A stretch of DNA of 64,000 nucleotides, from contig NZ_LMIJ01000013.1 of assembly GCF_001428665.1 (NCBI RefSeq), positions 79,064 to 143,063 of the forward strand, written 5' to 3'. Below are positions 26,640-36,362 of this stretch, piece by piece (positions within the stretch are counted from its first letter, which is position 1; every line of letters starts with the position of its first letter). The notes under the pieces were generated by a model that saw nothing but the letters and a program-made list of their open reading frames with translations, made no database searches and was not told the origin of the DNA. This DNA is from Acidovorax sp. Root219 (GTDB lineage: Bacteria > Pseudomonadota > Gammaproteobacteria > Burkholderiales > Burkholderiaceae_C). Made by a program: the position numbers and the translations under genes.

Positions 26640-27307
26640 GCGCCCTGCCCGTCCTCTACTCCTTCCGCCGCTGCCCATATGCCATGCGCGCCCGCCTGGC
26701 CCTGGCAGTGAGCGGCCAGGTGTGCGAGCTGCGCGAGGTGGTGCTGCGCGCCAAGCCCCAGGGCCTGATGCGGGCATCGCCCAAGGCCACTGTGCCCGTG
26801 CTGGAGCTGCCCGATGGGACCGTGCTGGAGCAGAGCCTGGACATCATGCGCTGGGCGTTGGGCCGCAACGACCCCGCCGGTTGGCTCACGCCCAGCCACG
26901 GCGACGAGGCAGCCATGCTGGCGCTGATCGCCGAATGCGACGGCCCCTTCAAGCAGGCGCTGGATCGCTGCAAGTACCCGAGCCGGTATCCCGAGGCGGA
27001 TGCTGCCCAGGCGCGTGTGCAGGCCGTGGAGTGGTTGCAGGGGCTGGAGGCACGGCTGGCCGGGCAACCGTTTCTGTTGGGCGATCATGCTGCGCTGGCC
27101 GACATGGCGATTGCGCCTTTCGTGCGGCAGTTTGCGGGCATTGACGCTGGCTGGTGGGATGCCCAGCCCTGGCCGCAGCTGCAGGCCTGGCTCGCGCGAT
27201 GGCAGGCAAGCCCCCTGTTCGACAGCGTGATGCACAAGCTGCCCGCCTGGGTGGATGGCACGGAGGGCGTGCGCTTTCCGTTCAAGGAAGCGATGCTCGC
27301 CCTATGA
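26636..27307 (+). CDS. Glutathione S-transferase family protein
   Basis: A 223-residue GST-fold protein. The N-terminal thioredoxin-like domain starts [21 protein letters not shown], with a CPYA motif as in glutaredoxin-like and YfcF-type GSTs. It continues with [22 protein letters not shown], where the cis-Pro and the Glu-Gln-Ser glutathione-binding residues are visible. A helical C-terminal domain follows. It is coupled to trhO by an ATGA overlap. The substrate is unknown. It is the last gene before an insert of less GC-rich DNA. Confidence 0.9.
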   Translation: MSALPVLYSFRRCPYAMRARLALAVSGQVCELREVVLRAKPQGLMRASPKATVPVLELPDGTVLEQSLDIMRWALGRNDPAGWLTPSHGDEAAMLALIAECDGPFKQALDRCKYPSRYPEADAAQARVQAVEWLQGLEARLAGQPFLLGDHAALADMAIAPFVRQFAGIDAGWWDAQPWPQLQAWLARWQASPLFDSVMHKLPAWVDGTEGVRFPFKEAMLAL

Positions 27308-27559
27308 ATCTCAGTCTCATCGTTTTCAAGTCTAGAGACTTTGGCCTCTTGGGTTTAATGTGGGACAGTAAGGTCATCTTTTCGCACCGCCGCGCCGCCA
27401 GTACATCGCCATCCGCCCAGCAGAAATGCCCTGCATGTAGATTCTGGCTGGGAAGAGCGAATAGGATTTTCGATCTATGGAATCATGCGAGATGCGACAG
27501 CTGCACAAGACCGTCGCATGACCAATTGCATAACTTTCCCAACGCATCGTAGATGTCTT

Positions 27560-28099
27560 ATGTCGATCCCATATTTTCCAGGCCTTGAACCGTTTGCCCT
27601 CAGTGCAGACCAAATGGCGGAGGTCCAAACTAGTTTTGCTTTGGTTCTGTCGGATGCCAGGCTCACAATTCTCAGCAAGCAGGACATTCGTTCCGCCGCG
27701 GCCAGTGTGCACAGCGGCCCAGGGGTCTACTTTTGGGCGATGGGCGTGGGCAACCAGAACTATCGAATCTATGTAGGAAAAACGAAATCTCTAGCGCGTC
27801 GTGTCTCGGACTACATGAAGGACTTTCAGGCCCATTCACCCAACGACTACAAGATCCGTGTATTTCAGCAAACCATAACTGATAAGCATCCCGAAGCACA
27901 GTTTCGCCTGCACTTCGTCGCAGCATCGCTTGAGACCTACAGTCAGGTCGAAAATGATTGGATTCAACGATTCGACCCCCTCCTCAATCGTCGCGCCTCA
28001 GCAAATGCCGGAGCTCGAGATTCATTTCGCAAGGCGTTCGAAGCGTACTATCGTGCAGGATTTGAGGAGATCCTCACGCGACCGCACTCGGCGACTTGA
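27560..28099 (+). CDS. GIY-YIG nuclease-like protein
   Basis: A 179-residue protein with the marks of the GIY-YIG endonuclease fold. GVYFWAM (residues 55-61) is the first strand and IYVGKT (70-75) the second, ARRVSDY supplies the conserved Arg, and E131 followed by FDPLLN (138-143) supplies the metal-binding Glu and the terminal Asn. Family members cut DNA in repair, mobile elements or restriction. The start at 27560 (MSIPYFPGLEP) is uncertain; an ATG at 27518 would add 14 residues. Base composition and codon use are less GC-rich than in the neighbours, and it lies directly before the giant nuclease/ATPase gene, so it may belong to a defence locus. Confidence 0.7.
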   Translation: MSIPYFPGLEPFALSADQMAEVQTSFALVLSDARLTILSKQDIRSAAASVHSGPGVYFWAMGVGNQNYRIYVGKTKSLARRVSDYMKDFQAHSPNDYKIRVFQQTITDKHPEAQFRLHFVAASLETYSQVENDWIQRFDPLLNRRASANAGARDSFRKAFEAYYRAGFEEILTRPHSAT

Positions 28100-28237
28100 C
28101 CGCTACAACCGCGTTAGTTCGCGCACAAAGTTCTAACCTGCCGAAACCAAACCCTCCCGGCCACGGTGATACTCCTGAATGCGGAGAATGGATCTCTCGC
28201 CGCGCGCAGATCAGTATTGTTCCAACCTTTCCTAGCA

Positions 28238-31200
28238 ATGACGACAGACCAAGGCAGTGACGGTCAGGAGACGCAAGGCACCACGCAAGCAGCACCGAGC
28301 GGGACGTCGCCTGAACTTACTGGGGGCCAAGGCTTCAGCTTTGAGGATGCGGTTTCTTCGGTTTATGTGGCAGCGCTGCTCTGCGAAACGACAGCCCCAG
28401 GCCTTCCGGGCCGCGTAGTCAGACATGTCTCCGTGCAGCAAGGTTCGTTCGGACAGCCTCTTGACGACCTCATCGTTCGGGCAGAGGGCGCTGACCAGGT
28501 CGCAATAACTTTCAGCGCGCAGGTCAAGCGCAGGCTGGTAATCAGCGCGGCAAGCTCGAATGCTGACTTCCGAGAGACGATCGAGCGCGCTTACGAAACA
28601 CTCTCGGACGCAGGTTTTCAGGTTGCGTTGGACAGGCTGGCCGCCATCGTCGGCGAAATCTCCGACGCAGCAAAGAGAAACTTCGAGACGCTTTGTGAGT
28701 GGGCGCGAGCAGAGAGCTCCTCGGAACAGTTCGTCGCGAAGCTGCAGACCGAGGGCGTCGCAGGAGAAAAGCTCTCGCAGTTCGAGGCAGTTCGCGACAT
28801 CCTCTCGTCCAAAGTTGCGTCCGGCGAGATTGACGCCGCCACCCATAAGCTACTGAGTCACTTTGTCCTCATACGCCTGGACTTGCTTACCGAAGGCTCA
28901 CCATCCGAGGCGCAGACAGTCGCTGGCCTCGCCGGTATCCTGGCTCCAATAGACCGTTCCCGCGCTGACGACCTGTGGCGCCGGTTGCTGGCCTTGGTGC
29001 GCGTCTCGCAAGGGCGCGCTGCAGGCTACGACCGCAAGACGCTTGTCGCTCGCCTAAATGGCGCTTTCCGGTTGGCTGGGGCACCGAGTGCGCAAGGAGC
29101 ACTGCAAGCGATACAGCAGGAGAGCCAACTTGCCGCCGCAGAAATCGCGAACAGCATCTCTGGCTTGAGTGTGCCCCGCGACGCCAGCGTCCAAGCGGTG
29201 GTCGAGGCTGCGGCGTCGCCTGGCTTTGTGCAAATTGCCGGCATGCCGGGTGCGGGGAAGTCTGTCGTTCTCCGATCGGCGATCGAACAACTTGCCTCCT
29301 CTGGAACTGTCCTCTTCCTAAAGTCCGACCGTTTGCGGGGGAGCACATGGGCGCAGTACGCCGCCGCGGCAGGCATGACGCACGGCAGCCTGGAGGAGCT
29401 CCTTGTGGAAGTTTCGGCCTCCGGCGGCAGCGTGCTGTTTGTCGACGGTATCGACCGTGTAGAGGTCGAACACCGAAGCATCCTCCTGGACCTGCTGAAC
29501 ACCATCCAATCGTCGCCGTTGCTGTCAGGATGGTGCGTTGTGGCCACAGTCCGCGACACGGGAATTGAGCCGCTGCGCACTTGGCTTCCTGCGCAACTGT
29601 TTTCAAGAGGAGTGCGGACCCTGACCATCGATTCTTTCGACGACGAGGAAGCCGAGGCGCTTGCGCAAGCCAAGCCAGCTCTTCGATCGCTACTTTTCGG
29701 CAGTGATTCAGTTCGCGCGGTCGTTCGTCGTCCCTTTTTTGCGGCCGTGCTTGCCAAAGAGGTTGACTCGTCGAATGCGCAGGCCACTTCCGAAGTCGAT
29801 CTTGCGGCGTTGTGGTGGGAGCGCGGGGGCTACGGCGCTGATCCCACGCGGGTAGGCTACCGGCGAAATGTATTGGTGCAGTTGGCTAAAACAGGAGCGC
29901 ATCAACTTGGAAGGCGCATCCCCATAGCCGATGTCGATGCTTTGGCCCTCGTCGAACTGGAGGCAGACGGCATCGTTCGACCTGTCAGACGCGGGCATAC
30001 CGTGCAGTTCTCCCATGACATCTTTTTCGAATGGTCGTTCCTGCAACACCTGGTCCGGGCGGATGACGCCTGGCCAGAGGTCATTCGCGAAATTGGAGAG
30101 CCGCCGGCGCTTGGGCGAGTGGTCGAACTCCTATCCCAGACGGAGCTTGCCCGCGGCGATAGTTGGGCAGAACGTTTGGCGGCCTTGGAGGGCAATCAAA
30201 GACTCCGCTCTCAATGGCTTCGTGCATGGATGGTCGGTCCGTTCTCCCTGGAGACCTTCGCGCAGTACTCCGCGGTGTTTGACCGAGCAATGCTCAATAC
30301 CGCCTACTCGCGGGTCCGCAAAGTGGTCGTTTGGTACCAAGCTGAAAAGACTACGCCGAATGCGTCCGTTCTCGCGCAATCAGATGCTCCTGACCTCGAC
30401 CTCGCTAGGCGCATGCTGTATGCGGACATTTGGGGGCATCCTTCGGACGTCGCAGCCTGGGCTCGCTTCTGCGACTGGCTTCTGGACCATGCTTCCGAGA
30501 TTCCCACCAATGTCATACCAGATGTGGTTTCGGCGTTCGAGGTCTGGCAGAACATGTTCTCCCATTACCGAAACCCGGTATCCGAGCGAATCGTACAGAC
30601 TTGCCTAGCTTGGCTATACCACGTCGAGCATCAACGTCATCGAAGGGAGTTCTCGAGGGAGCGCGGGGTTTGGGCCGAGATCGAGGAATGGCGGGACGGC
30701 TTGGACGAGCTAGAGTCGGCGTTGCGCACGTTAGTGCTGAACTCTTCGCTGACCCAGGGCCACCTGGTCACTCAATACCTCCGAGATTTGAGCCGCCTGG
30801 AACAAATGCCACGTCAGGCAGTGAAATCCGTGTTCACACATAGCCCATTTCTCGCACGCGCTTGTCCTTCAGAGTTGGTCGACTTCACTTTGTCTGTGGT
30901 GCGCAAGCACCTCCCAGTGGTTGTAAAGAAGAAAATGCGAGGCGGGGACCACCTGGTGCCACACAGCTTTGGTCACTTTGAATGGGACCATCTCTCCATC
31001 GACGACCATTTCTCCTTCTTTCCTGCGGCTCCGACGAGGGAGCCGTTCCACTCACTGCTGCAGCAAGCACCGGACCAGGGCAGGAGGCTGGTTCGGGAAG
31101 TTGCCAACCACGCTATTCGGTCATGGAGGCAGTTGCATCGCCTCTCCCACGAGCGTGATGAAACACCTATTCCTTTCGTTATGCAGTTTCCGTGGGGGCG

Positions 31201-33556
31201 ACAAGTTTTCTGGGGCGACAGCCGCCTGTACTTGGGTGCTCGTGGATACTTCGGGCCCTCGGCCGTCAACTCAGGCTGGATGGCCCTTGAGGCCTGGGCA
31301 TTCCGTGAGCTAGAAAAAGGTACCCCAGTCGACGACGTCCTCAAGGCGACCTTAGAAGGAAACCAGTCCGTAGGGGCCCTCGCTGTCGCTGCCGCCATCG
31401 CCCTACAGGCGCAACACACCTCCGCATCAACCTGGCCCCTCGCGACGAATCAACGGCTCTGGCACTGGGACATCCGACGTCAGGTGGAGGACATGACGCA
31501 GACAGCGAACCTTATCGGATTCATCACGCCGCAGGATAGACCTCACGGCTTGGCGGTAAAGAAAAGCAACGAACTGCCAGTGCGCCGTGCGGACATCCGC
31601 TCTCTTGGCACGCTCATGGTGCTCAGGGGCGGAGAGCTAGGAGAACAAGCGTCTGCGCGTATCCAAGGCTTCCCAGGGGACCTGCCCTTCGACTACGCCG
31701 AGCAACGAGACAATGCCGAAGTGCGTTCGGACCTCGCGGAAACAGCGGAGATTTGGGCGGAGATTGGCAAGCGTGAGAACTATCGCGCGGAGCTTAGCCC
31801 GGACGAATCAAACGTGGTTATCTCCCACGAGAACCCCAAGGCCACTAGCGAGGACATCCAGGCGCTGCAAGCCCGGCACATGGAGATGGGGCGCTATCTC
31901 AGTCTTCTGAACTGGGCCCATTCTTACTTCGATGATGGCAAGCTGAAGGAATCGCTCACGCTCGAAGCTGCTGCAACAGCGGCAATGGAACTCGACTCCG
32001 AAGACCTCTTCGAGACCGGACATGAATACACGGAACTGGCACATCAACGGCAATCGGCCGTTGCAGGTGTAGCAGCTATCCTGATGCTTGAAAAGTCTGA
32101 ACCGCACTTGCAATGGGCGGTTGATGTGTGCACTCGTGCTGCCCGGACGCCAGAGGTGCCACAACCGTTCTTCAGCCGCACCATGAAGCTCATGCACCAT
32201 CCGGTGCTGTACGCCACCAAAGGGCTGGGGGCACTGCTCGCAGTTGTTGAGGACGACGGGGACGTCCAGTCACTTCAGTCTTTGCTCACCGAGTTGTGCG
32301 CCGATCCATACGAGGAGATCGCAGTCGCGGCATTCGGCGCGTTGATGGGCGCGTGGCCCAAGTATCCAGATATCGCGTGGGCGGCGATCCGGCTGGCAAC
32401 GGCGCTCGCGCTCTATGAGGTTCAGTACGGTCTTGAAGGAGACCCAGAGTCACGACACTACGCGCGAATTGAGGGTGTGGTCGCCAAAGAACTCCAACGT
32501 CTCCAAGATAGAGCGCGTGTCTTGGGGGCACTACCCACTTGGCCTGATCCGTGGGTGCAAATCACTGAAGGCGAGGCTGTTCAAGCTCGCCGTCGACGTG
32601 GCCGCACTGTCGATGCCGGGTGGCGGGTCAACCCCATGCACGTGGACACCGCGTTTCTGGAAAAAGTTCTGAAGGTCATTCCCTTGGAAGCCGCATTGGC
32701 GGATCCACCGCACGCGGGGCCATTCCTGGACTGGTGCGAGGGTCTGGCAAATTGGACGATTGTGCGAATCGCACCTGCTTGGGCGAGAAGCCGGCGAGAC
32801 CTTGATGACACCTACGGCCCAGACTACTTCGAATGGCGTCGCCATCTGTACCGATTCCTGTCCCAGATCGCGCTGAGGGTACCTATAGAAGAAGGCACAC
32901 GGCGGTTCCTGGAGCCTGCCATGGCCACCAATGACGAGACATTTGCGAGCTTGGGCGAGTGCTTCACAGATCATCTGATTGCCCAGATGGCCGACAGCCC
33001 TGAGATTCCTCGCACCGCGTTGGCGCTGCTCTCGTCTGTCACGCAACGCGTTCTGGCCTACCAGGGATGGAGCCACGATGCTCACGGCGGATACTCAGGG
33101 CAGGACTTCGTCGGCATCGTCAAGCACCTGTTCTTCGCTGACCTCGGATACGCAGGTGGTGCCGTTCGCTTTGCCAACCGAAACTGGGCCGAAGTGGAAA
33201 CGGTGATTCCGATTTTCGAACCCATATTGCGAGCCCACGGTTCTGTCGCCTTCGTTGCTCGCTCTTGGATGAACCTTTGTGAAAGCAGCTTCGCGCACTA
33301 TCCGATTCAGCATTTCGTTGACAACATTGAGCACCTCCTCGCCGGAGAGGGAACCCCTCCTGGATGGCGAAGCACACAGCTGCCAGGGCGGCTGTCGGGT
33401 TTGATTCAGCGCTTCAGCGAGCGGCAGCAACCGATGCCCTTAGCGATGTCGCAAAAGCTCTTGCGAGCACTCGACAGGCTCGTCGACATGGGAGACAGGC
33501 GTGCTGCTGCTGTGCAGCTTAGCGAGGTCTTCCGCTCTGTTAGAGTTACGAACTGA
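28238..33556 (+). CDS. Giant nuclease/STAND-like P-loop NTPase, candidate anti-phage defence protein
   Basis: A 1,772-residue protein. The N-terminal domain (about residues 30-140) looks like a PD-(D/E)xK nuclease: FEDAV with E36, a central PLDDLIV (D76, D77) and FSAQVKR with Gln95-x-Lys97. A NTPase domain follows with Walker A GMPGAGKS at 335-342 and Walker B SVLFVDGID at 398-406. A winged-helix-like end has VQFSHDIFFEWSFLQHL, typical of STAND ATPases. The remaining 1,100 or so residues are helical and repeat-like and would be the sensor region. Effector, STAND NTPase and large sensor in one chain is the layout of Avs-type defence proteins. GTG at 28166 would add 24 residues. Its composition is less GC-rich than that of the flanking genes, suggesting transfer. 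No specific family name is certain. Confidence 0.75.
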   Translation: MTTDQGSDGQETQGTTQAAPSGTSPELTGGQGFSFEDAVSSVYVAALLCETTAPGLPGRVVRHVSVQQGSFGQPLDDLIVRAEGADQVAITFSAQVKRRLVISAASSNADFRETIERAYETLSDAGFQVALDRLAAIVGEISDAAKRNFETLCEWARAESSSEQFVAKLQTEGVAGEKLSQFEAVRDILSSKVASGEIDAATHKLLSHFVLIRLDLLTEGSPSEAQTVAGLAGILAPIDRSRADDLWRRLLALVRVSQGRAAGYDRKTLVARLNGAFRLAGAPSAQGALQAIQQESQLAAAEIANSISGLSVPRDASVQAVVEAAASPGFVQIAGMPGAGKSVVLRSAIEQLASSGTVLFLKSDRLRGSTWAQYAAAAGMTHGSLEELLVEVSASGGSVLFVDGIDRVEVEHRSILLDLLNTIQSSPLLSGWCVVATVRDTGIEPLRTWLPAQLFSRGVRTLTIDSFDDEEAEALAQAKPALRSLLFGSDSVRAVVRRPFFAAVLAKEVDSSNAQATSEVDLAALWWERGGYGADPTRVGYRRNVLVQLAKTGAHQLGRRIPIADVDALALVELEADGIVRPVRRGHTVQFSHDIFFEWSFLQHLVRADDAWPEVIREIGEPPALGRVVELLSQTELARGDSWAERLAALEGNQRLRSQWLRAWMVGPFSLETFAQYSAVFDRAMLNTAYSRVRKVVVWYQAEKTTPNASVLAQSDAPDLDLARRMLYADIWGHPSDVAAWARFCDWLLDHASEIPTNVIPDVVSAFEVWQNMFSHYRNPVSERIVQTCLAWLYHVEHQRHRREFSRERGVWAEIEEWRDGLDELESALRTLVLNSSLTQGHLVTQYLRDLSRLEQMPRQAVKSVFTHSPFLARACPSELVDFTLSVVRKHLPVVVKKKMRGGDHLVPHSFGHFEWDHLSIDDHFSFFPAAPTREPFHSLLQQAPDQGRRLVREVANHAIRSWRQLHRLSHERDETPIPFVMQFPWGRQVFWGDSRLYLGARGYFGPSAVNSGWMALEAWAFRELEKGTPVDDVLKATLEGNQSVGALAVAAAIALQAQHTSASTWPLATNQRLWHWDIRRQVEDMTQTANLIGFITPQDRPHGLAVKKSNELPVRRADIRSLGTLMVLRGGELGEQASARIQGFPGDLPFDYAEQRDNAEVRSDLAETAEIWAEIGKRENYRAELSPDESNVVISHENPKATSEDIQALQARHMEMGRYLSLLNWAHSYFDDGKLKESLTLEAAATAAMELDSEDLFETGHEYTELAHQRQSAVAGVAAILMLEKSEPHLQWAVDVCTRAARTPEVPQPFFSRTMKLMHHPVLYATKGLGALLAVVEDDGDVQSLQSLLTELCADPYEEIAVAAFGALMGAWPKYPDIAWAAIRLATALALYEVQYGLEGDPESRHYARIEGVVAKELQRLQDRARVLGALPTWPDPWVQITEGEAVQARRRRGRTVDAGWRVNPMHVDTAFLEKVLKVIPLEAALADPPHAGPFLDWCEGLANWTIVRIAPAWARSRRDLDDTYGPDYFEWRRHLYRFLSQIALRVPIEEGTRRFLEPAMATNDETFASLGECFTDHLIAQMADSPEIPRTALALLSSVTQRVLAYQGWSHDAHGGYSGQDFVGIVKHLFFADLGYAGGAVRFANRNWAEVETVIPIFEPILRAHGSVAFVARSWMNLCESSFAHYPIQHFVDNIEHLLAGEGTPPGWRSTQLPGRLSGLIQRFSERQQPMPLAMSQKLLRALDRLVDMGDRRAAAVQLSEVFRSVRVTN

Positions 33557-33646
33557 GCTTTCGTAGTAGCCTTGCTGCCTGCCACGCATCGCCTTGCCAG
33601 ACCCGCTTCGCTGAGTTTGATAGCCGCTCCAACCTCTCGCAAAGAC

Positions 33647-33672
33647 AAAAGGCGCTCCTCGGAGCGCCTTTT
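33647..33672. terminator. Bidirectional intrinsic terminator
   Basis: AAAAGGCGCTCC (33647-33658) pairs perfectly with GGAGCGCCTTTT (33661-33672) across a 2-nt loop, with T runs on both strands. It lies between the convergent giant NTPase gene and dsbB and can end transcription from either side. Confidence 0.85.
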
Positions 33673-33691
33673 GCGTGGATGCAGAGAATTT

Positions 33692-34228
33692 TCAGGCCAT
33701 CGAATAACCGGCCCCACCCCGGCGCCCACCCTTGAGATGCCGCCCCAGCACGACCAGCATCACCACCCCAAACCCCACAAAGCAGACAAACGACCAGTTG
33801 GCAATCGAGCCACCCAGAAAGGTCCAGTCAATCGCCGCGCAGTCGCCCGAGCCGCGGAAGATCATGGGGATGGCGCGGCTGATGGGGTAGTTTTCGATCA
33901 TGCCGTAGAAGTCGCGGCCGCAGGTGGCGACCTCGGGCGGGTACCACTGCAGCCAGCTCTGGCGCGCGGCGACAAAGGCGCCGAAGCCGGCGATGAGGAC
34001 GGCGATGCCGGCCAGCGACATCCACCAGCCGCGCGAATCACGCGCAGCAGCCAGGCCCGTGAAGATGGCCACGCCGATCAGCGCATAGCGCTGCACGATG
34101 CACATGGGACAAGGCTCCAGCCCCACCACATGCTGCAGGTACATGCCGAAGGCCAGCATGGCCACGCAGGCCAGGCTGATCAGCCCGAGGATGCGGCGCG
34201 GCGCGTTATCGATCCACTTGAACACCAT
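33692..34228 (-). CDS. dsbB: Disulfide bond formation protein B
   Basis: A 178-residue inner-membrane protein with four transmembrane helices that reoxidises DsbA and passes electrons to quinone. Both cysteine pairs are present: EPCPMC (C40, C43) in the first periplasmic loop, and C103 (ATCGRDF) with C130 (GSGDC) in the second. The start ATG (complement of 34226-34228) begins MVFKWIDNAPRRILGLISL. It lies downstream of cysA on the same strand, 75 bp away, so it may have its own promoter. Confidence 0.95.
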   Translation of the reverse strand: MVFKWIDNAPRRILGLISLACVAMLAFGMYLQHVVGLEPCPMCIVQRYALIGVAIFTGLAAARDSRGWWMSLAGIAVLIAGFGAFVAARQSWLQWYPPEVATCGRDFYGMIENYPISRAIPMIFRGSGDCAAIDWTFLGGSIANWSFVCFVGFGVVMLVVLGRHLKGGRRGGAGYSMA

Positions 34229-34303
34229 ATTCTTGTCATCCCTTGAGGCCCCAGCACCCTGGCTTGCGCCGGGTGCCAGCAAAAAGCACCAGGTAGGCAA
34301 GCG

Positions 34304-35428
34304 TCAGATGTTGGCAGCGTGGTCCAGAAAAACCCGGGCGCGCCGCGGCGTCACCACCAGCGTCTCACCCTCCTTGAAACCCATCTCCCGGAACTGCTGC
34401 GCGGGGATCTGCGCCTCGATCAGCATCTCGGGATTCGAATTGTCCGCTGGTTTGTGATCGTCCGATGGAATAAGTTCCAGCCGCGCGATGGGCCCGACCA
34501 CGATGGCACGGCTCAGTTGCGCCACGATGCCGCGGGGGCGGCCTGCGGCGTCGATGCCGGCGCCGGGGGCGTAGCGCTGCACGTCGAGGTCGTGCGGGCG
34601 CACATAGGCAAAGGCTTTGGTGTCCTGCGCGTCGGCGTGCTCGGGGGCGTCGAGCTGCATGCCGTCGAGGTGTACCAGGCCTTCGTGCGCGCGGCCCTGG
34701 AACAGGTTCACGTCGCCCAGGAAGCCGTAGACAAACGGGCTGGCCGGGTTGTCCCACACCTGCTGGGGCGAGCCGCTCTGCTCGATGCGGCCCTGGTTGA
34801 TGACCACCACGCGGTCGGCCACTTCGAGCGCTTCTTCCTGGTCGTGGGTCACGAAGATGCTGGTCACATGCAGTTCGTCGTGCAGGCGGCGCAGCCAGCG
34901 GCGCAGCTCCTTGCGCACCTTGGCATCGAGGGCGCCGAAGGGCTCGTCGAGCAGCAGCACCTTGGGTTCCACCGCCAGGGCGCGGGCCAGGGCGATGCGC
35001 TGGCGCTGGCCGCCCGACAGTTGCGAGGGGTGGCGCTCGGCCAGCCAGTCGAGCTGCACCAGCTTGAGCAGGTCGGTGACCTTCTTCTTGATCTGTGCCT
35101 CGCTCGGGCGTTCGCTGCGCGGCTTGACGCGCAGGCCGAAGGCCACGTTCTCGAACACCGTCATGTGGCGGAACAGCGCGTAGTGCTGGAACACAAAGCC
35201 CACGTTGCGCTCGCGCACGTGCACGTCGGTGGTGTCCTCGCCCGAGAAGTGGATGGTGCCCACGTCGGCCGTCTCCAGCCCGGCGATGATGCGCAAGAGC
35301 GTGGTCTTGCCGCAGCCCGAGGGGCCGAGCAGCGCGATCAGCTCGCCCGAGGCGATGTCCAGGCTCACGTCGCGCAGGGCATGGAAGTCGCCGAACTGCT
35401 TGCTGACGTTGCGAATTTCGATACTCAT
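34304..35428 (-). CDS. cysA: Sulfate/thiosulfate ABC transporter ATP-binding protein
   Basis: A 374-residue ABC ATPase that powers sulfate uptake. Walker A is [12 protein letters not shown], the signature is [15 protein letters not shown], Walker B is [14 protein letters not shown], and the switch His is in [15 protein letters not shown]. The C-terminal third is the TOBE-like regulatory domain of CysA/MalK proteins. It is the last gene of the leftward sbp-cysT-cysW-cysA operon, 19 nt after cysW. The operon is preceded by the shared sulfur-associated sequence at 38311. Confidence 0.96.
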   Translation of the reverse strand: MSIEIRNVSKQFGDFHALRDVSLDIASGELIALLGPSGCGKTTLLRIIAGLETADVGTIHFSGEDTTDVHVRERNVGFVFQHYALFRHMTVFENVAFGLRVKPRSERPSEAQIKKKVTDLLKLVQLDWLAERHPSQLSGGQRQRIALARALAVEPKVLLLDEPFGALDAKVRKELRRWLRRLHDELHVTSIFVTHDQEEALEVADRVVVINQGRIEQSGSPQQVWDNPASPFVYGFLGDVNLFQGRAHEGLVHLDGMQLDAPEHADAQDTKAFAYVRPHDLDVQRYAPGAGIDAAGRPRGIVAQLSRAIVVGPIARLELIPSDDHKPADNSNPEMLIEAQIPAQQFREMGFKEGETLVVTPRRARVFLDHAANI

Positions 35429-35447
35429 GGTGTGCTTTCTTCTTCCT

Positions 35448-36362
35448 TCAGCGCGCAGAGGGGGCGGTGGCAGGCGCGGGGCGCTCGGGCGGCAGTTCGG
35501 CTGCGGCCTTCATTTGCTGCTCGTTGCGCCACTCGGCAATCGACTTGATGACCAGGGTGACCAGCGCCAGCAGCGCCAGCAGCGAGGCGGCTGCGAAGGC
35601 GGCGACCGACTGGTACTCGTTGTAGAGGATTTCCACGTGCAGCGGGATGGTGTTGGTCTGCCCGCGGATGTGGCCCGAGACCACCGACACCGCGCCGAAC
35701 TCGCCCATGGCGCGTGCGTTGCACAAAATCACCCCGTACAGCAGGCCCCACTTGATGTTGGGCAGCGTGACATACCAGAAGGTCTGCCAGCCGGTGGCGC
35801 CGAGCACGATGGCGGCCTGCTCCTCGTCGTTGCCCTGGGCCTGCATCAGCGGGATCAGCTCGCGCGCGATGAAGGGGAAGGTCACGAACACGGTGGCCAG
35901 CACGATGCCCGGCACGGCAAAGATGATCTTGATGTCATGCGCCTGCAGCCAGGGGCCGAACCAGCCCTGTGCGCCGAACATCAGCACGTAGACCAGGCCG
36001 GCCACCACGGGCGATACCGAGAACGGCAGGTCCACCAGCGTGGTCAAGAAGGCCTTGCCACGGAACTCGTACTTGGCAATGCACCAGGCCGCCGCCACGC
36101 CAAACACCAGGTTCAGCGGCACGGCGATGAGCGCGGTGATCAGCGTGAGCTTGATGGCCGACCAGGCATCGGGCTCGCGCAGGCCGTCGAGGTAGGCGCC
36201 AAAGCCCTTGCGCAGCGCCTCGGCGAACACCGCGGCCAGCGGCAGCACCAGGAACAGCAGCATGAAGACCAGCGCCACGGTGATGAGGGTGTAGCGCACC
36301 CAGGGTGCTTCGGTCGTGCCGGCGCGGGCACGGCGCACCGTACGGGAGTTCGCACCGCTCAT
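35448..36362 (-). CDS. cysW: Sulfate ABC transporter permease CysW
   Basis: A 304-residue inner-membrane permease of the sulfate/thiosulfate transporter, with about six transmembrane segments and the EAA-type loop [20 protein letters not shown] that docks onto the ATPase. The conserved [19 protein letters not shown] and [21 protein letters not shown] identify CysW. Its start overlaps the cysT stop by 4 bp (ATGA), and cysA follows 19 nt downstream. Confidence 0.95.
   Translation of the reverse strand: MSGANSRTVRRARAGTTEAPWVRYTLITVALVFMLLFLVLPLAAVFAEALRKGFGAYLDGLREPDAWSAIKLTLITALIAVPLNLVFGVAAAWCIAKYEFRGKAFLTTLVDLPFSVSPVVAGLVYVLMFGAQGWFGPWLQAHDIKIIFAVPGIVLATVFVTFPFIARELIPLMQAQGNDEEQAAIVLGATGWQTFWYVTLPNIKWGLLYGVILCNARAMGEFGAVSVVSGHIRGQTNTIPLHVEILYNEYQSVAAFAAASLLALLALVTLVIKSIAEWRNEQQMKAAAELPPERPAPATAPSAR

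Noticed and set aside
27304..27552. 82-codon frame overlapping the GST stop as ATGA, with CPAC and CDSC cysteine pairs resembling a zinc ribbon
   Set aside because: The start context is coincidental with the GST end, no ribosome-binding site of its own or family is recognised, and two CxxC pairs can arise by chance. It could be reconsidered if conserved in relatives.
34253..34276. GC-rich hairpin between cysA and dsbB as a terminator
   Set aside because: There is no adjacent T run, so it is not a convincing intrinsic terminator.
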